A stretch of DNA of 64,000 nucleotides from Gautieria morchelliformis (GCA_015179125.1 WHVA01000004.1:588508-652507); one strand, 5' to 3'. Shown: positions 1 to 12,152, counted from the stretch's first letter. The notes: generated by a model not told the origin, from the sequence alone. Numbers and translations: made by a program.

Positions 1-1213
1 TGTCCTGCGGGTGAAGGTAAGCGAAGAATCGGAGGCGGGATGAGAGATTACTTGCAATGAGCTTATACCCAGCCTGTGGGTGTGCAAATGACGTGTCAGC
101 TTCCAATCACACATCAAGTGGCAGGAGAAGAATAAAGCCTACCTCAAGAGCCCATGTTACGCTCTGCTCTGTCTCAGCGTCGTTCATCTCGTACACACCT
201 ATGCGTAATATGAGCCTCTACCAGAGGCAAGCCACGCACTACGCACCCAGACCGAAGATGGGCATCTCGACGCCATCGTGGAGCTACATTGCACGTCAAA
301 AAGAATCGTGAGTATCGTGTGCAGAGGTAACGAAGAAATTGAAGTTGGCTGAAAGCGTCGCGTTTTTCTGTTTCGTCTTATTTTTCCTTGACTTACACGG
401 ATCGTAGAGTCCACTGTCAGGTTCTGAGGGTCCGGGTAGGATAAGGTCGTAGAATTATTCGACATTGTCTTGACGGCTAAGTATTTCGCCTTGCAGCAGG
501 ACAAGCTGGTGGACCAAGACGTGAACCGGAGCTCTGCATATTGATTTGCTATATAAGGCAATAGAAATCATACGTCATCTATACTCGCAAGAAGGTAAGC
601 TCGCTCCGTAACCCGTACTAGTAATGGATTCCTCTGCTCCTTTGTCGCGGTAGCTGTCTGAATTCCTCGAGCTTCGCGCCAACTGCAATTGCTCAATCCG
701 GCCACGGAAGCCGAGTACGTCTGAGCTGCTACAGCTGGCGCGGTCGAGTTACGTAAACCAAATGAAAAGAGACCGGTTACCCAAAAATAATCGTAGCGGC
801 GGCTGCCGCCTCAGTCCCCGACTCTCTCCCTTCGGAGATTGAAGAGCCTTTAGTAAGGAGGTTTCAGTTGACCCCTAATATATTGTCTTTGTCTTTTTGT
901 ACTCGACCATGGCGGACATGGATGTCAAGCGAACCGTTAATCCCGCCAACGTCATGGCTGTTGAAGCACGTTCAACAAGAGGTGGACATGTTTATGAATT
1001 TAGACGTTCGGGATTATGTGATCAAATTGCAGAAGCGTGGGCAATTGAAGTGGTGTCATTCGAGCCTGTCATCGAATCGAGAATTGACAGGTTTTCTGGT
1101 GGGGGAGGTTAGCAAGGACTCTCGTATTGGGCTTTTGGGAGATCGGATGTCATCGGTTTTTACAGGGATAAGTTATGGACCTGGGAGTTTTTAACACATT
1201 CATCAGATGATGT
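1..1213. other. No gene resolved
   Basis: Several short open frames overlap here, but none carries a recognisable motif or a consistent splice model. A GC-rich block at about 793-840 resembles one at about 48406-48447. Short open stretches at about 897-1112 may be the decayed 5' part of the hypothetical gene that follows. Confidence 0.4.
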
Positions 1214-1597
1214 TTGAAGTCTACTCAGGAAGACGTCAAAGGAAAATCAAAGGAGTTAACGAAGCTAAAGTTAAAATTTGCCTTCGACTTCCCAGTGTCT
1301 GTGGAAGATGATTTGAGTGGGGATGCCAAGAAAATGCTGAACAAACAGCTTCACTTTTTGGACGGTTTGGAGCGACTTGCTGAGGGAAAATCATTGGACG
1401 GTAATGGCAAAGGATTGTCGGATGACAATCTTAAACCATACAACGTACATTTGTGGATAATGTCGCTGGAATTGCCAAACTGTCCAAATAAAGAGTTGCG
1501 TATTCAAGCAGTGACACCTGCGTTGTGGAAGGCATATCGTCAGCAATTGAAGGAGTCCTATTTGTATAAGGAGAAGGCCAAAAACGGTGTGTTTTAG
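1214..1597 (+). pseudogene. Hypothetical coding relic, 127-codon open frame
   Basis: The open frame is rich in Lys, Leu and Glu and looks like real coding sequence: charged, helical, without low complexity. It ends in TAG at about 1595. I do not recognise the family. It lies just upstream of, and on the same strand as, the two-exon frame at 1666-2180, in a different phase. It could be an upstream exon of the same gene, but I found no splice pair that joins them in frame, so a decayed gene is likely. Confidence 0.3.
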
Positions 1598-1665
1598 TGG
1601 TCTAAACATCAAGGAAATTATTTATTTAATGGATCGTAGTTGTAAAGGAGTCACATTTTGGATGA

Positions 1666-2180
1666 ATGAGTCAAGTTGTTTATCACCTGTATGGGAGTGG
1701 AATCGTGACAAACAATTGGTTAGTAAACGACGATATTGACGCAGTCAATTTGTACGGAAAGGCCATCAATCCTTTGGAAATCCGCAACATTTTCACTCCC
1801 GGATCTTGGGTTGTGGCTCAAGTGACGCCTACGTTGTGAGAAATGAAATGATCATCGTGCTGATTGTGATGTTCTAATAGTTAACTAGGTGGGATATAAC
1901 AATGCAAGAGGGAGGAATTCCTTGTCATACCAAAACGTATCAGCTTGTCATTAATTGTGTTCAATTAGCATTAAAATGCACGGATGATGTCAAAAGAGAT
2001 CGTCTTGAGGGGTCATCTTCATCAGTTTTGAAGCACAGACACGACGACGATGTTCAGCGTGAAGAATCACCGCCATTGGCACCAGCACCCAAGCGTACAT
2101 TGTTGGGAGTGAGGACGTTCACATCTTCACCTGTTCCTGCGACCAAAATGCCATCCTTTAAAAAGAAAGTTAGTAAATAA
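1666..2180 (+). CDS. Hypothetical basidiomycete protein, two exons
   Basis: The model has exon 1 at 1666-1835, a 53-bp intron (GTGAGA...CTAG, 1836-1888) and exon 2 at 1889-2180, giving 153 codons in frame to TAA. The N-terminal half contains a block around residues 33-60 (IFTPGSWVVAQVTPTLWDI) that resembles, from memory, C-terminal segments of lineage-specific hypothetical proteins in Agaricomycetes, so the true gene may begin further upstream. The C-terminus is basic and Ser/Pro-rich and ends in Lys residues. No function can be assigned. A G-run (about 2208-2222) and a SINE insertion follow directly. Confidence 0.4.
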
Positions 2181-2250
2181 CTTCCTTTGAACTCACACAT
2201 TAATGAAGGGGGGGGGGGGGGGCAATGATTGAAGAAAGAATAAAGGAGTT

Positions 2251-2680
2251 TTTTTTTTTTTTTTTTTTTTTTGAATTCTGTTTATTATACTGCCACCTTG
2301 GGGCAAGGCCCTATATAGGCAGTCTCTACCCGGAACGCAGAATAGAGTAATCAAAGTGTTTTACATGCTAGGGTATCATAGTTACCGAAGTAAGCCAGAG
2401 ATATGCTGGCACCAACATAGGATACTTCCTGTTTGTTTACAATGCCTAATCACTTTAGATACATATCAGTACCGATCAGTTTCAGTATGTCTTATATGCC
2501 GGATGGAAGTCTAGGAGCCTTGTAATCCTAACATTTATCAACACCTATCAGTGGGGAGAAACATTGTAGTAATTACTGCTACAAATGTGGAGGGGGGGGA
2601 TTCGAACCGGAGGCTCTCCCTTCACGTTATCCCAAACGGGCGCTTGGTTTGGGTTAGTTCCACCTGTGCTAACCCGCCCC
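2251..2680 (-). mobile_element. tRNA-derived SINE, copy 1 (full length)
   Basis: Read on the minus strand, the element starts with a tRNA-like head: an A-box-like TAGCACAGGTGG, then about 52 nt later a perfect B box GGTTCGAATCC, the internal promoter elements of RNA polymerase III. A unique body follows, ending in AATAAA about 10 nt before a run of about 20 A (seen as T on the plus strand at about 2251-2272). It is flanked by a 12-bp duplication AATAAAGGAGTT at 2239-2250 and 2681-2692, the signature of LINE-type target-primed insertion. A second copy lies at 35911-36329. Confidence 0.85.
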
Positions 2681-2692
2681 AATAAAGGAGTT

Positions 2693-3020
2693 GTACGCAC
2701 AATGTCCATGTATAATATGCACCATTTGTTGACCATGTACTTTGTAGTATTGCCTTCTCTGATTTTCTTAAGATGATTAGTGGTAGATGTCAGTTGCCCT
2801 GCAATTTAATAATTAAACTTAGCACGAACGTACATTCCGGGCACAATGCATGCGCCTACACATTGAGTTGACCTCAGGCCCGGGGAGTACAGTGGCATGC
2901 GTACGAGCACATGGTCGCACCCTGAGCATGTTATTTATGTTCTGATTTCAGGTTCTGACATTCCCGGCGTGTGTGCCCATGTTTCTTGTGGGCCACGGGA
3001 GCCTATCTCATGCACCCATG
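2693..3020. other. No feature seen
   Basis: AT-rich sequence between the SINE and the first LTR, with no coding signal or recognisable repeat. Confidence 0.5.
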
Positions 3021-4042
3021 TGTCATGACCCATCTATTTTCCTTACCTCGCTGTCTCTACGTTCCCCCTCATTGCTCCTCCTGCATCTTCGCCTGAGTTC
3101 GCCCTACCCTTCGACCACTCCTCCTCTATGTTCGCCCCATTCACTCTTCGCCCCATTCACCAAACGGCCATTCGCTGCTCCCATCATTCGCCAGCAGGCA
3201 CGCCATCAAACACGATCGACACTCTCTACCCGGCGTGATGGTTCATCACTGGCTCCATCATCTTCTCGATGCAACCCCTTTGGGTGTTCATATGGCCGGA
3301 GTGCATTTGCAGGATGTCCTACCTGTAGGTCGTGCGGGATCAACCCAACAGACGAAGAGTCCGTGCAGGGTAGTGTATATGCAGGTCCCAAGGCATGTTT
3401 TCGTACATAAGTACCTTTGTCCCCTTTCCCCCCTGTCGTTTCACGTTCGCACTCTTCTTCCATTCTATTGTATCTGTGTTTCATCTATTTGTATCATGAC
3501 TGCGCACCCCTATCCATCCCTGACTCCAGACAGCCTCTTTCCTGTTTGCTAGCATCATATGAGCATCCGATATAAGTAGTCTACATTTGCATGTATATTC
3601 CTCAGTTCAATTATCATACATCCATCTTGTGCAAAACTTGACCTCACTGTGACTATCGTCTTAAGCCCTCTCCTATAGATTTCTATCTTCAACCAGAGGA
3701 AGACTTAAGCATCACTGGTGATTTTTCATAGTTCATCTTCGATACCCAGCCTTCGAATTATTATCTGTGCTGTCGGTGAAGGGCTCCGAAGGAGCGCCTT
3801 CACCGGCAAAAGGATTGTTGCTACTTAGACAACCTTTCCGTGACACCTTGCACGTTACATTGTCAAGTGCCATGGGCTATTTTGCTACGACTGTAGATAG
3901 GGCGAGCCCCAATCGGGCAGCCCTCTTATCTTCTGAACATTTATTGGTTCACACTATTTGCTGAACGGCATACTTATTTGCACAAGTTATTCAGGCATTC
4001 ACTGTGTTCACTAATACAGGATATTAACACCTAAAAACCAAT

Positions 4043-6351
4043 TGTCAAGATTGGTTTTTAGGCATTAATATCGTGTATTAGTGAACACAGCGAATGCCCA
4101 AATGACTTGTGCGAATAAGTATGCCGTTCGGCGAATGCGTGAACCAATGAATGTTCACAAGATAGGAGGGCTGCCCAAACGGGGCGTGCCCTATCTACAG
4201 TCATAGCGAAATGGGCCATGGCACTTGACGATACAACATGCAAGGTGTCATGGAAGGGCTGTCTAAGTAGCAACAGTCCCTTCGCCGGCGAAGGTGCTCC
4301 TTCGGAGCCCTTCGCCAACAGCGCAGAAAATAGTTCGAAGGCTTAAGGTAACGAAGATGGAGTATGAGAACTCACCAGTGATGCCTAAGTCCTCTGCTGG
4401 TTGAAGATAGAAATCTCCAAGAGAAGGCTTAAGACGATGATCACAGTGAGGTCAAGTTTGCACAAGATGGACAACGTATGATAATTGAACTGGAGAATAT
4501 ACATGCAAATGTAAACTACTTATATTGAGTGCTCGTAAGGCATCAGCGAATAGGAAAGAGGCCGTTGCGAGTCAGGGTTGGATAGGGGTGCGCAGTCATG
4601 ATACTAAGTAGATGGAATAAACATACAATAGAGTGAGGGAAGGGTGCGAACATGAAACGACGGAGAGTAAAGGTGGCGAAGGCATTCATGTACAAAACCA
4701 TGTCTTGGGACCCGCATACATGCTACCCTGCATGGACTCTTTGTCTACTGGGTTGATCCCGCACGACCTACGGAAGGGACGTCCTGCGAACACACTTTGG
4801 CCATATGAACACCCAAAGGGGTTGGATTAAGAAGGTGATGGGGTTAGTGATGAACCATCATGCCGGGTAAATGGTATTGATCGTTTTTTGATGGCGTGCC
4901 TGCTGGTGAAATGCGCGAGCAGCGAATAGTGGTTCGGAGAAATGCGAGGAATGGCGAACGGGAATGACATAAGGGAGAAGTGGTTGAAGTGGAGGGCAAA
5001 GCCGAGCGAACATGGGAGAGGAGCGGCGAAAGGGGAAATGGGGATAACAAGGTCCAGGAAATACACAAGTCATGACAGTCCGATCATAGGAACACCATCG
5101 AAAGAGGGTTGAGCAGAGGAGGTGATAGGCCCAGCAATGACTGCTAAGTGTCATGACCGGTTTATTTCTCCTACCGCGCTACCTCTATGTTCCCCCTCAT
5201 TACTCCCTAGCATCTTCGCCAGAGTTCGCCGCACCTACCGACCACTCCCCTCTACATCCACTCTACCCGCTGTTCGCCCCATTCTCCGAACCGCTATTCG
5301 CTGCTCGCGCATTTCGCCAGCAGGCACGCCATCAAATATGATCGATACCATTCACCCGGCATGATGGTTCATCATTAACCCCATCATCTTCTTAATCCAA
5401 CCCCATTGGGTGTTCATATGGCCAAAGTGTGTTCGCAGGACGTCCCTTCTGTAGGTCGTGCAGGATCAACCCAGTAGACGAAGAGTCCGTGCAGGGTAGC
5501 ATGTATGTGGGTTCCAAGACATGGTTTTGTACATGAATGCCTTCGCCACCTTTACTCTCCGTCGTTTCATGTTCGCACCCTTCCCTCACTCTATTGTATG
5601 TTTATTCCATCTACTTAGTATCATGACTGCGCACCCCTATCCGGCCCTAACTCACGACGGCCTCTTTCCTATTCGCTAATACCTTGTGAGCATTCGATAT
5701 AAGTAGTTTACATTTGCATGTATATTCTCCAGTTCAATTATCATACGTCGTTCATCTTGTGCAAATTTGACCTTGCTGTGGCCATCGTCTTAAGCCTTCT
5801 CTTGGAGATTTCCATCTTCGACTAGCAGAGGACTTAGGCACCACTGGTGAGTTCACATACTTCATCTTTGTTACCTTAGCCTTCGAACCATTTTCTGTGC
5901 TGTTGGTGAAGGGCTCCGAAGGAGCACCTTCGCCAGTGAAGGGATTGTCACGACTTAGACAGCCCTTCCGTGAGACCTTGCACGTTACATCATCAAGTGC
6001 CACGGGCTATTTCACTACGACTGTAGATAGGGTGAGCCCCGTTCGGGCAACCCTCTTACCTTGTGAACATTCATTGGTTCATCTATTCGCCGAACGGCAT
6101 ACTTATTCGCACAAGTTATTCGGGCATTCGCTGTGTTCACTAATACATGATATTAACACCTAAAAACCAATCTTGACACTAAGTTAGTTCAGGGACGACG
6201 ATCGTGCTTCGACGGCGTGGCCATGGTAAATGGCGCGAACAGGGAGGATCGGTTGCCGAACACGGCAAGGGCGGTCGGAACGAACACGAAGGTGGAGTGA
6301 GAAAATAGGAGAACTGAGCATCTGAGCATGGGAAATAGATGCGTCATGACA
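4043..6351 (-). mobile_element. Solo LTR B (long subtype), interrupted by LTR C
   Basis: It starts TGTCAAGATTGG at 4043, runs to 5148, resumes at 6184 and ends GCGTCATGACA at 6351. Its own length is about 1274 bp, almost the same as LTR D near 40 kb. The 5-bp duplication CCAAT is present at 4038-4042 and 6352-6356, so it inserted into LTR A. It is in the opposite orientation to A and C. Together with A it makes a large palindrome centred near 4042, which could form a cruciform or complicate assembly. Confidence 0.85.
5149..6178 (+). mobile_element. Solo LTR C (short subtype), inside LTR B
   Basis: It starts TGTCATGACC and ends TCTTGACA, 1030 bp, with a perfect 5-bp duplication CTAAG at 5144-5148 and 6179-6183. 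LTR B resumes in register immediately after it, as shown by comparison with LTR D. It is the youngest of the three nested LTRs. An internal hairpin near 5908-5945 is shared by all four copies of the family. Confidence 0.88.
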
Positions 6352-6363
6352 CCAATCTTGACA

Positions 6364-7088
6364 GTGTGTTACCCAGTCGGTTGTGTAGGAGGGTTGTATT
6401 GGGGTGGGACGGGGCTTATAAGCTTTTGCATGGAGTGCATAGGAGGGTGCACATGTTGCTTTGTGTTTCTGGGAGCATGTTTGACTCATTTTGCGTGGTG
6501 TAAGTCTGACACGGTTGGTGGGAAAGGGTGCCGTGGCGGTGGTGGTGGTAGGCGTGGGTAAGGGTGTTCGCGGGGCATGTGTGGTGCAGTGGGTGCATCT
6601 GTAGTTGGTGAGGGGGTGGTTGCATGTGTGTGTGGGGGGTGCGGGGATGTATGGTGCATCAGCATGGCCATGGTCCAGTGCGGTGACGGGGGGGGCAACA
6701 CGTGTGCACACGTGGACTCCAGGTGAGAGGTCCAGTGACGCATCGATGTCGGCTGTGTTCTGCAGCTCAAGCCCCATCCCCAGCCCCAGCCCATTGCCCC
6801 GCTTCGCGGGGGGGTCTTCCCAGGCCCTGCCATGCCAATGACGCGCTCCCCGCTGACGTGAAACTGGCGCTCGGCCCCGCCGTTGAACTTCCACACTGGT
6901 CATGTGGGAAGGAGGAGAACAGGTTGGGAAGAGCTGTATGAGGTCGTGCCCTGTGGGCGAGGGCGGGAAGTGTCCGCTGCGGGGAGGGAGAGTGGTGCGG
7001 GACGTGAGGGGTGGGAGGGTGGAGTCTAGGGAGCAGTGACTGGTGTTCAGTATGAGACACGAGGGACTGGGCAATGGGATGTACCATC
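6364..7088. other. GC-rich, strand-skewed spacer without a convincing gene
   Basis: The plus strand is G-rich. Long open frames on the minus strand are Thr/Pro/His-rich, low complexity and overlap each other in several frames, so I do not call a gene. Confidence 0.5.
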
Positions 7089-7822
7089 TGTTAAGAGTAC
7101 TGAGGAAATATTATATCAACCTGGTAATTCTATCAACACATTTCTAACAACAAACCAACTCATCCACACACACCTGAATATGCATACATCACTATGACCC
7201 ATCCCCGAGATTGCCGAACCCAAACATACGCACTCGATCCAACCCAATCCATACATCCGATCACCCCGATATCATGGGAGCCCACACCAGATGCTATGAG
7301 AGTCCAGAACACTCCTATTAACCCTATCCAAGTGCGCCGAGCCTGACCCAAGTGCCACAGATCTCGAAATCACGTGTCCCAATCAAGGGACGTGACACGA
7401 CGAGCCGACCCTGCTCATAGCTAGACCGTGACTCCTATCCATCCCTGAGACCCATTGCCCCTTTTCAACATTATGTTTTACACCCAAGTAAAACTTGTAC
7501 AATGTATACCATCACTCCTATCCATCTCCATGCACCGCTTTCCCCTTCTCACCCATATATCACTATCTTCCCACAATCTACCAAGAATGCCAAGTCCCAC
7601 TTGTTGTCAGATAAATAGTCGACTCCATGTACCCTAATTTAGTAGTGAAATTCGACTTTTAATTGCCTTACATCGCACTAGTTAACTGTCGATAGTGTTT
7701 ATTGTAAGACACATATACTCAGTTATATGTGCAGATATTTTGCTATTTCAGACTTTCACTCGATTCATCTCATATTCAGAGATTGAATTATATTACTTTC
7801 AATATTATTTTAGATACTAACA
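7089..7822 (+). repeat. copia-1 5' LTR
   Basis: 734 bp, TGTTA...TAACA. The sequence that follows, beginning AGAGATTAAGAGCC, is the likely primer-binding region; I inferred this from position, not from a tRNA match. From about 7294 onward it is nearly identical to 23385-24114 (offset 16080), while the first 213 bp differ clearly from the 3' LTR. Confidence 0.8.
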
Positions 7823-7852
7823 AGAGATTAAGAGCCTCAGTCTCTACTCACA

Positions 7853-10800
7853 ATGGCACAGGCATCTACGATGACTCAACCACCACTGAAACACGACATA
7901 CACAAGTTCCGAGACATCAAACCAAAACTCAACAAGAACAATTGGATATCGTGAAAGAGGGAGCTACTCGCAACTGCAAGGGACAGGGGAATCTATAAAA
8001 CCATCACTGGTACAGACATTTACCCTACAGACACTGACCCTCGTATCACAGTTGTCGCTGGAATCGACATGATCGGCAACACGCCACTCACACAACTGCA
8101 AGATGAATGGGACGACAGAAATAACGTTGCATATAGTCAAATCTTATTATGCATATCACCGGAACTACAGACAGCCATTGACGAAACGGATCAATGTGCT
8201 GAGGCATGGAACATACTAATTAGGAAATTCGAATCAACCGACCCGAGCAAAATTAGTATTATTAGGACAAGGTACGAGAATTATCACATGACAGAGGGAC
8301 AATCGGTCTCGGAGTACATCACCATTATGAAAGAATTCAGAAACCAATTGGCAAAAATGGGTGATCCCATTGCCAACTCCACTCACTGTGCCACTCTTCT
8401 CAGGAACGTACCCGAGTCATGGAGACCCATTGCACAAACCATACAGATGATCACAAGGGACCCAGATGAAATTGAAGGGAAAATAGCCCACTAAGCCGAC
8501 CTAGGAGCCGTCGAAGTGTCAACACAAGCAGCTACAGCATTTGTGGCACAAACTAAACAACCCAGGCATTTCAATAATCCAGGAACCCGACCGACATTCA
8601 ACAATTACAACACACGGCAGTATCGACCCCCAATCCAACAATCAGGAGGACAAAATTTCTCCTGTAACAACTGTGGCAAACCAAACCATTTGGCATCAAG
8701 ATGTCACGCACCAGGAGGAGGTTTAGCAACACATGAACTGTGGAGGAGACACAATAACATGTATGGAGGGAACATGATAGGAGGAGGAAACCCACAAGGG
8801 GGAGGACATAATGGACCTAACAGATTTGAAACAAACAGACCGACACCACCTCAACAACAACAACTGAATCTGAACAACGACTCAGCACAATTTGCCAACA
8901 TACCGAAGAAAGACATTGTCATGATGGCACACGAGGAGGCGAGAGTGAACCCCGAGGCCAGTAATATTGTCTTATCAACCGATTCTATGGCATTATCAGC
9001 CATAAAAGACAATGTACACATCTGGCTAGTCGATTCCGGGGCCACCAGTCATCTATGCGGCAACATCAACCTATTCGACGAAATGCATCCCACGCCATCA
9101 ATTTCCATTGAGATGGCCAGTGGAGACTCTTTCAAAGCTGATCAAAGAGGAACCATCAGGATCACGCTACAGAGCGACGCATATCTACACATACCATCTC
9201 TAGCTCTCATCCTGGTCGACGTCATATACGTTCCAAAGCTCAACGCAAATCTCCTCTCCATAGGGAAGATGACCAACGCGAACATGGACGTCATATTCAG
9301 CAGAGACGACACATCCTTATTGATGGGCGATGAAATAATAGCCCGGGGCACAAGAATCGATAACCTATACGCATACATGGCCCAACCATCGATGAAACCC
9401 GATATAGAGAAGGCCCTTTATTCTGAAAAACCCAATCAATTAACCCTGTGGCACCACAGATTAGCACACACCGCCGCTTCAATGATTCAGAAAATGTGGA
9501 AGCAACAAACGGGCGTTGGTTTACCGAGGATCAGTGGTGAGGAGGAGTTAGGCATATGCACCAACTGCCCCTTCGGAAAAAAAAAACGCGCTCACCATTC
9601 AAGAACGTTGAGGATATGCCAGAAGATCAGAGATATAGTATCATCAGACCTATGTGGCCCATTCAAGACATCAATCGGCGGATACAGATACTTCATCACA
9701 TGGATCGACCACACCACATGATACGCACACATCGATTCCTTGAAGAACAAAGAATGCTCAACCGTCACGAAATCGTTCAAAGAATACATTGCATGGTTAA
9801 GGACACAAAGAAAGACAGAAGTGAGGAGGATAAGGACGGATAGTGGGGGAGAATACACTGGGAAGGAATTCGAAAGTATATGGAGTGAGCTCGGAATTGT
9901 TCACGAAACAACCACCACTCACACACCAGAGCATAACGGAATCGCCGAGAGATACAACAGAACCCTACAAGAAGGAGCCCTCACATTACAGAACGACGCA
10001 GGACTCAGCAAATGATTTTGGGTATCAAGTATACATACAGTCAATTTTGTCAAGAACTGAATACTACACACAAAAATCAACAAATCACCTTATGAAGCAT
10101 TCTGGAAGACCAGACCCAGACTCGATTGGCTATGTATATACGGATCAAGATGCTGGGCATTTGTCCCAAAGGCCACGAGGAATAAGGGAGACTACAAAGC
10201 GATCGAAGGAATTTTTGTGGGATATTTTGACAATTCCAAATCTTACAAGGTGTGGATACCATGAACTCAGATGCTGATGAAGTCTAGAGACGTCGTATTC
10301 GATGAACTAAAACACGTCGAACATACTACGCTACACGTGGAAGAGGAGGACGATGACCCCTACCTATGGGTACTCGACGGAAAACTGCCCTCATTTTCCC
10401 CACTGTCACAATCCAGAAATTATCCACCCGAAGACAACGATGACAATACCATCCCACCACTCATGGATCTCAGTTTGGAAGAAGAGGAAGAGATTGAAGC
10501 AGAAGATGTCGAGGAGATCGTAGTGAAACAAGGAGAGGAGGAGGGACAAACAAATACAGAAAACAACAGCGGAAGAGAAGAATCAACAGAACAGTCAGAA
10601 GGAGATACAGAGAGGGAAGGAAGCAAGGAAACGGCACCGAAGGACTTCTTGAGGGGACCATGGATGAATCCATCAAACACCGACTATGGGAGGGTAAAAC
10701 GACACACAGCCTTGTTTACAGAGGTTGTGGCGATGGCACGAGGAAGAATGACACTTGAAGAGACGGAAACAGCATTTGTCGTATTCGCAGAGGACGAACC

Positions 10801-11091
10801 AGCGAGTTACAAAGAGGTGATGAAATCGAAGGATGCAGAAAAATGGAGGAAGGCATGTCAGGACGAATATGATCTGTTGATGGGATACAAAACATGGGAA
10901 GTAACCGAGAGACCAGAAGGGATGAACATCATAGGGAGCAGATGGACGTTCAGAGTGAAGAGGGACAATCTAGGAGAAGTGGATAAGTTCAAGGCAAGAT
11001 TCATTGTGCAGGGATACTCACAAATCCCAGGAGTTGACTTTCAAGAAACATATTCCCCCACCATTCGACTCACATCAATTCAACTCATACT
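7853..11091 (+). pseudogene. copia-1 gag-pol, first part (Gag to start of reverse transcriptase)
   Basis: One reading frame from ATG 7853, broken by in-frame stops at 7952, 8492, 9719, 10013, 10058 and near 10260. Domains in order: Gag core (to about 8494); zinc knuckle CX2CX4HX4C near 8665; aspartic protease DSGATSH near 9030; GAG-pre-integrase with HHRLAH near 9453; integrase catalytic residues in SSDLCG (about 9640), TDSGGEY (about 9838) and EHNGIAER (about 9930); a long acidic Glu-rich linker (about 10470-10620); and the start of the reverse transcriptase (IGSRWTF near 10933). The frame is then cut by an insertion at 11092. Most stops fit a single C-to-T or G-to-A change in Arg, Gln or Trp codons. 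Confidence 0.9.
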
Positions 11092-12152
11092 TGTTGTGAT
11101 AAACGCAACTATCCCATTTCAAATCATTTATATATAAAAGAAACTAATAAAGAAAAGAAAAGAAAAAGATCAAAAAGAAACAGAAATGACATTTATGATA
11201 GATGTCAGCGCAGATGACGATCACACGAATTTACGACATGCTATATTACCCATAGATCGGGTGATGTACAGAAGTTCGAGCATCAACCACGTGCGGTCGA
11301 TCAGGGACGGCGCGCCTATCGAGTGATGGCATCGGCCATGATGTCAACAGGCGCCAGGCCATAGGCACCGAGGGGTGCAGGCACCAAACACCGCAGAGGA
11401 CAATAGACTGCGCAGGAATATAGGGTACTGTGGAGCGACCTGAGAATGTCATCCGCAGTACACATGCTCAATTAGCTGCCCCACAGAAAGGGCACAGAGA
11501 TAGTGGCCCCATCTCCAAGCCCAGCATATATGCTGGGCAGGGTAAACTCAGCTCCATTTTTCTATTTGAACCCCATGACACGTCTGACTGATTACTATCT
11601 TAACATCATGTGGACAGGGGCTTTGTATACTAGGTACAGATATCTATTCCAAAGCCCAGAAAATCCTGACACCATCCCCATCACCCCATGACTTTATGAC
11701 TATAAATTAGTCACCCCTTAGCTACAAACAGCTTTTCGACCCATCTGTCTAATATCTTGAACACTAGTAGTTACTATCAATATAGTATAAATAGCTAGTA
11801 CAAATGTATGAACGAAATCATCCAGAATCGATTATTCTGCCTCCTGAAATTACTGTAGTCTTGTTTGATAGCTACAGAGCTCAGATCTTGATAGTTTATT
11901 CCAAATCTTCGTCGAGGGTCTACTATCACTGTTTACTCTATACTACCTTAAAAGCGAACGCTTTTGACTTGGTTATCCCTTGGATCGACACTGTTCTTCT
12001 GTCGACACGGTCACGTGACCCTCATTCATCAGTACTGGACGCGCCTCGAAAGGCTTAGTCAGCACACAGAAGAGGGGCGAACACAGTGGTTCCAGTCACT
12101 GAGCAATAGATTCTATTCGTTGAAAGGCACTAATTAACATCTTAATCCAAAA
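11092..12152. mobile_element. 1061-bp insertion in copia-1 reverse transcriptase, LTR-like
   Basis: The coding frame is split with a perfect 5-bp duplication ATACT at 11087-11091 and 12153-12157; removing the insertion restores the RT reading frame across the junction. It begins TGTTGTGATA and contains TATA-like boxes (ACTATAAATTA near 11700, AGTATAAATAGCTA near 11785), as expected of a solo LTR. Its right end reads CCAAAA rather than CA, so the class is not certain. No coding sequence is recognised. Confidence 0.65.

Larger units (their letters stand above)
3021..6363 (+). mobile_element. Solo LTR A (short subtype), interrupted by LTR B
   Basis: The element starts TGTCATGACC at 3021 and its own sequence runs to 4042. 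It then resumes for 7 bp after LTR B and ends CTTGACA at 6363. Without LTR B and its duplicated CCAAT it is about 1.03 kb, matching LTR C. TG...CA ends and collinearity with three other copies identify it as an LTR. No internal retroelement sequence adjoins it, so it is called solo. I could not see a matching 5-bp duplication at its own ends (CCATG against GTGTG). Confidence 0.75.

Noticed and set aside
2973-3552. Overlapping open frames of 90-145 codons on both strands
   Set aside because: They lie in the solo LTR A and recur with altered length in its other copies, with no motif. They are shadows of LTR sequence.
6184-7074. Minus-strand open frame of 296 codons
   Set aside because: Low-complexity Thr/Pro/His-rich translation on the C-rich strand, overlapped by other long frames in the same region, and its 3' part lies in LTR B. 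It is a composition artefact.
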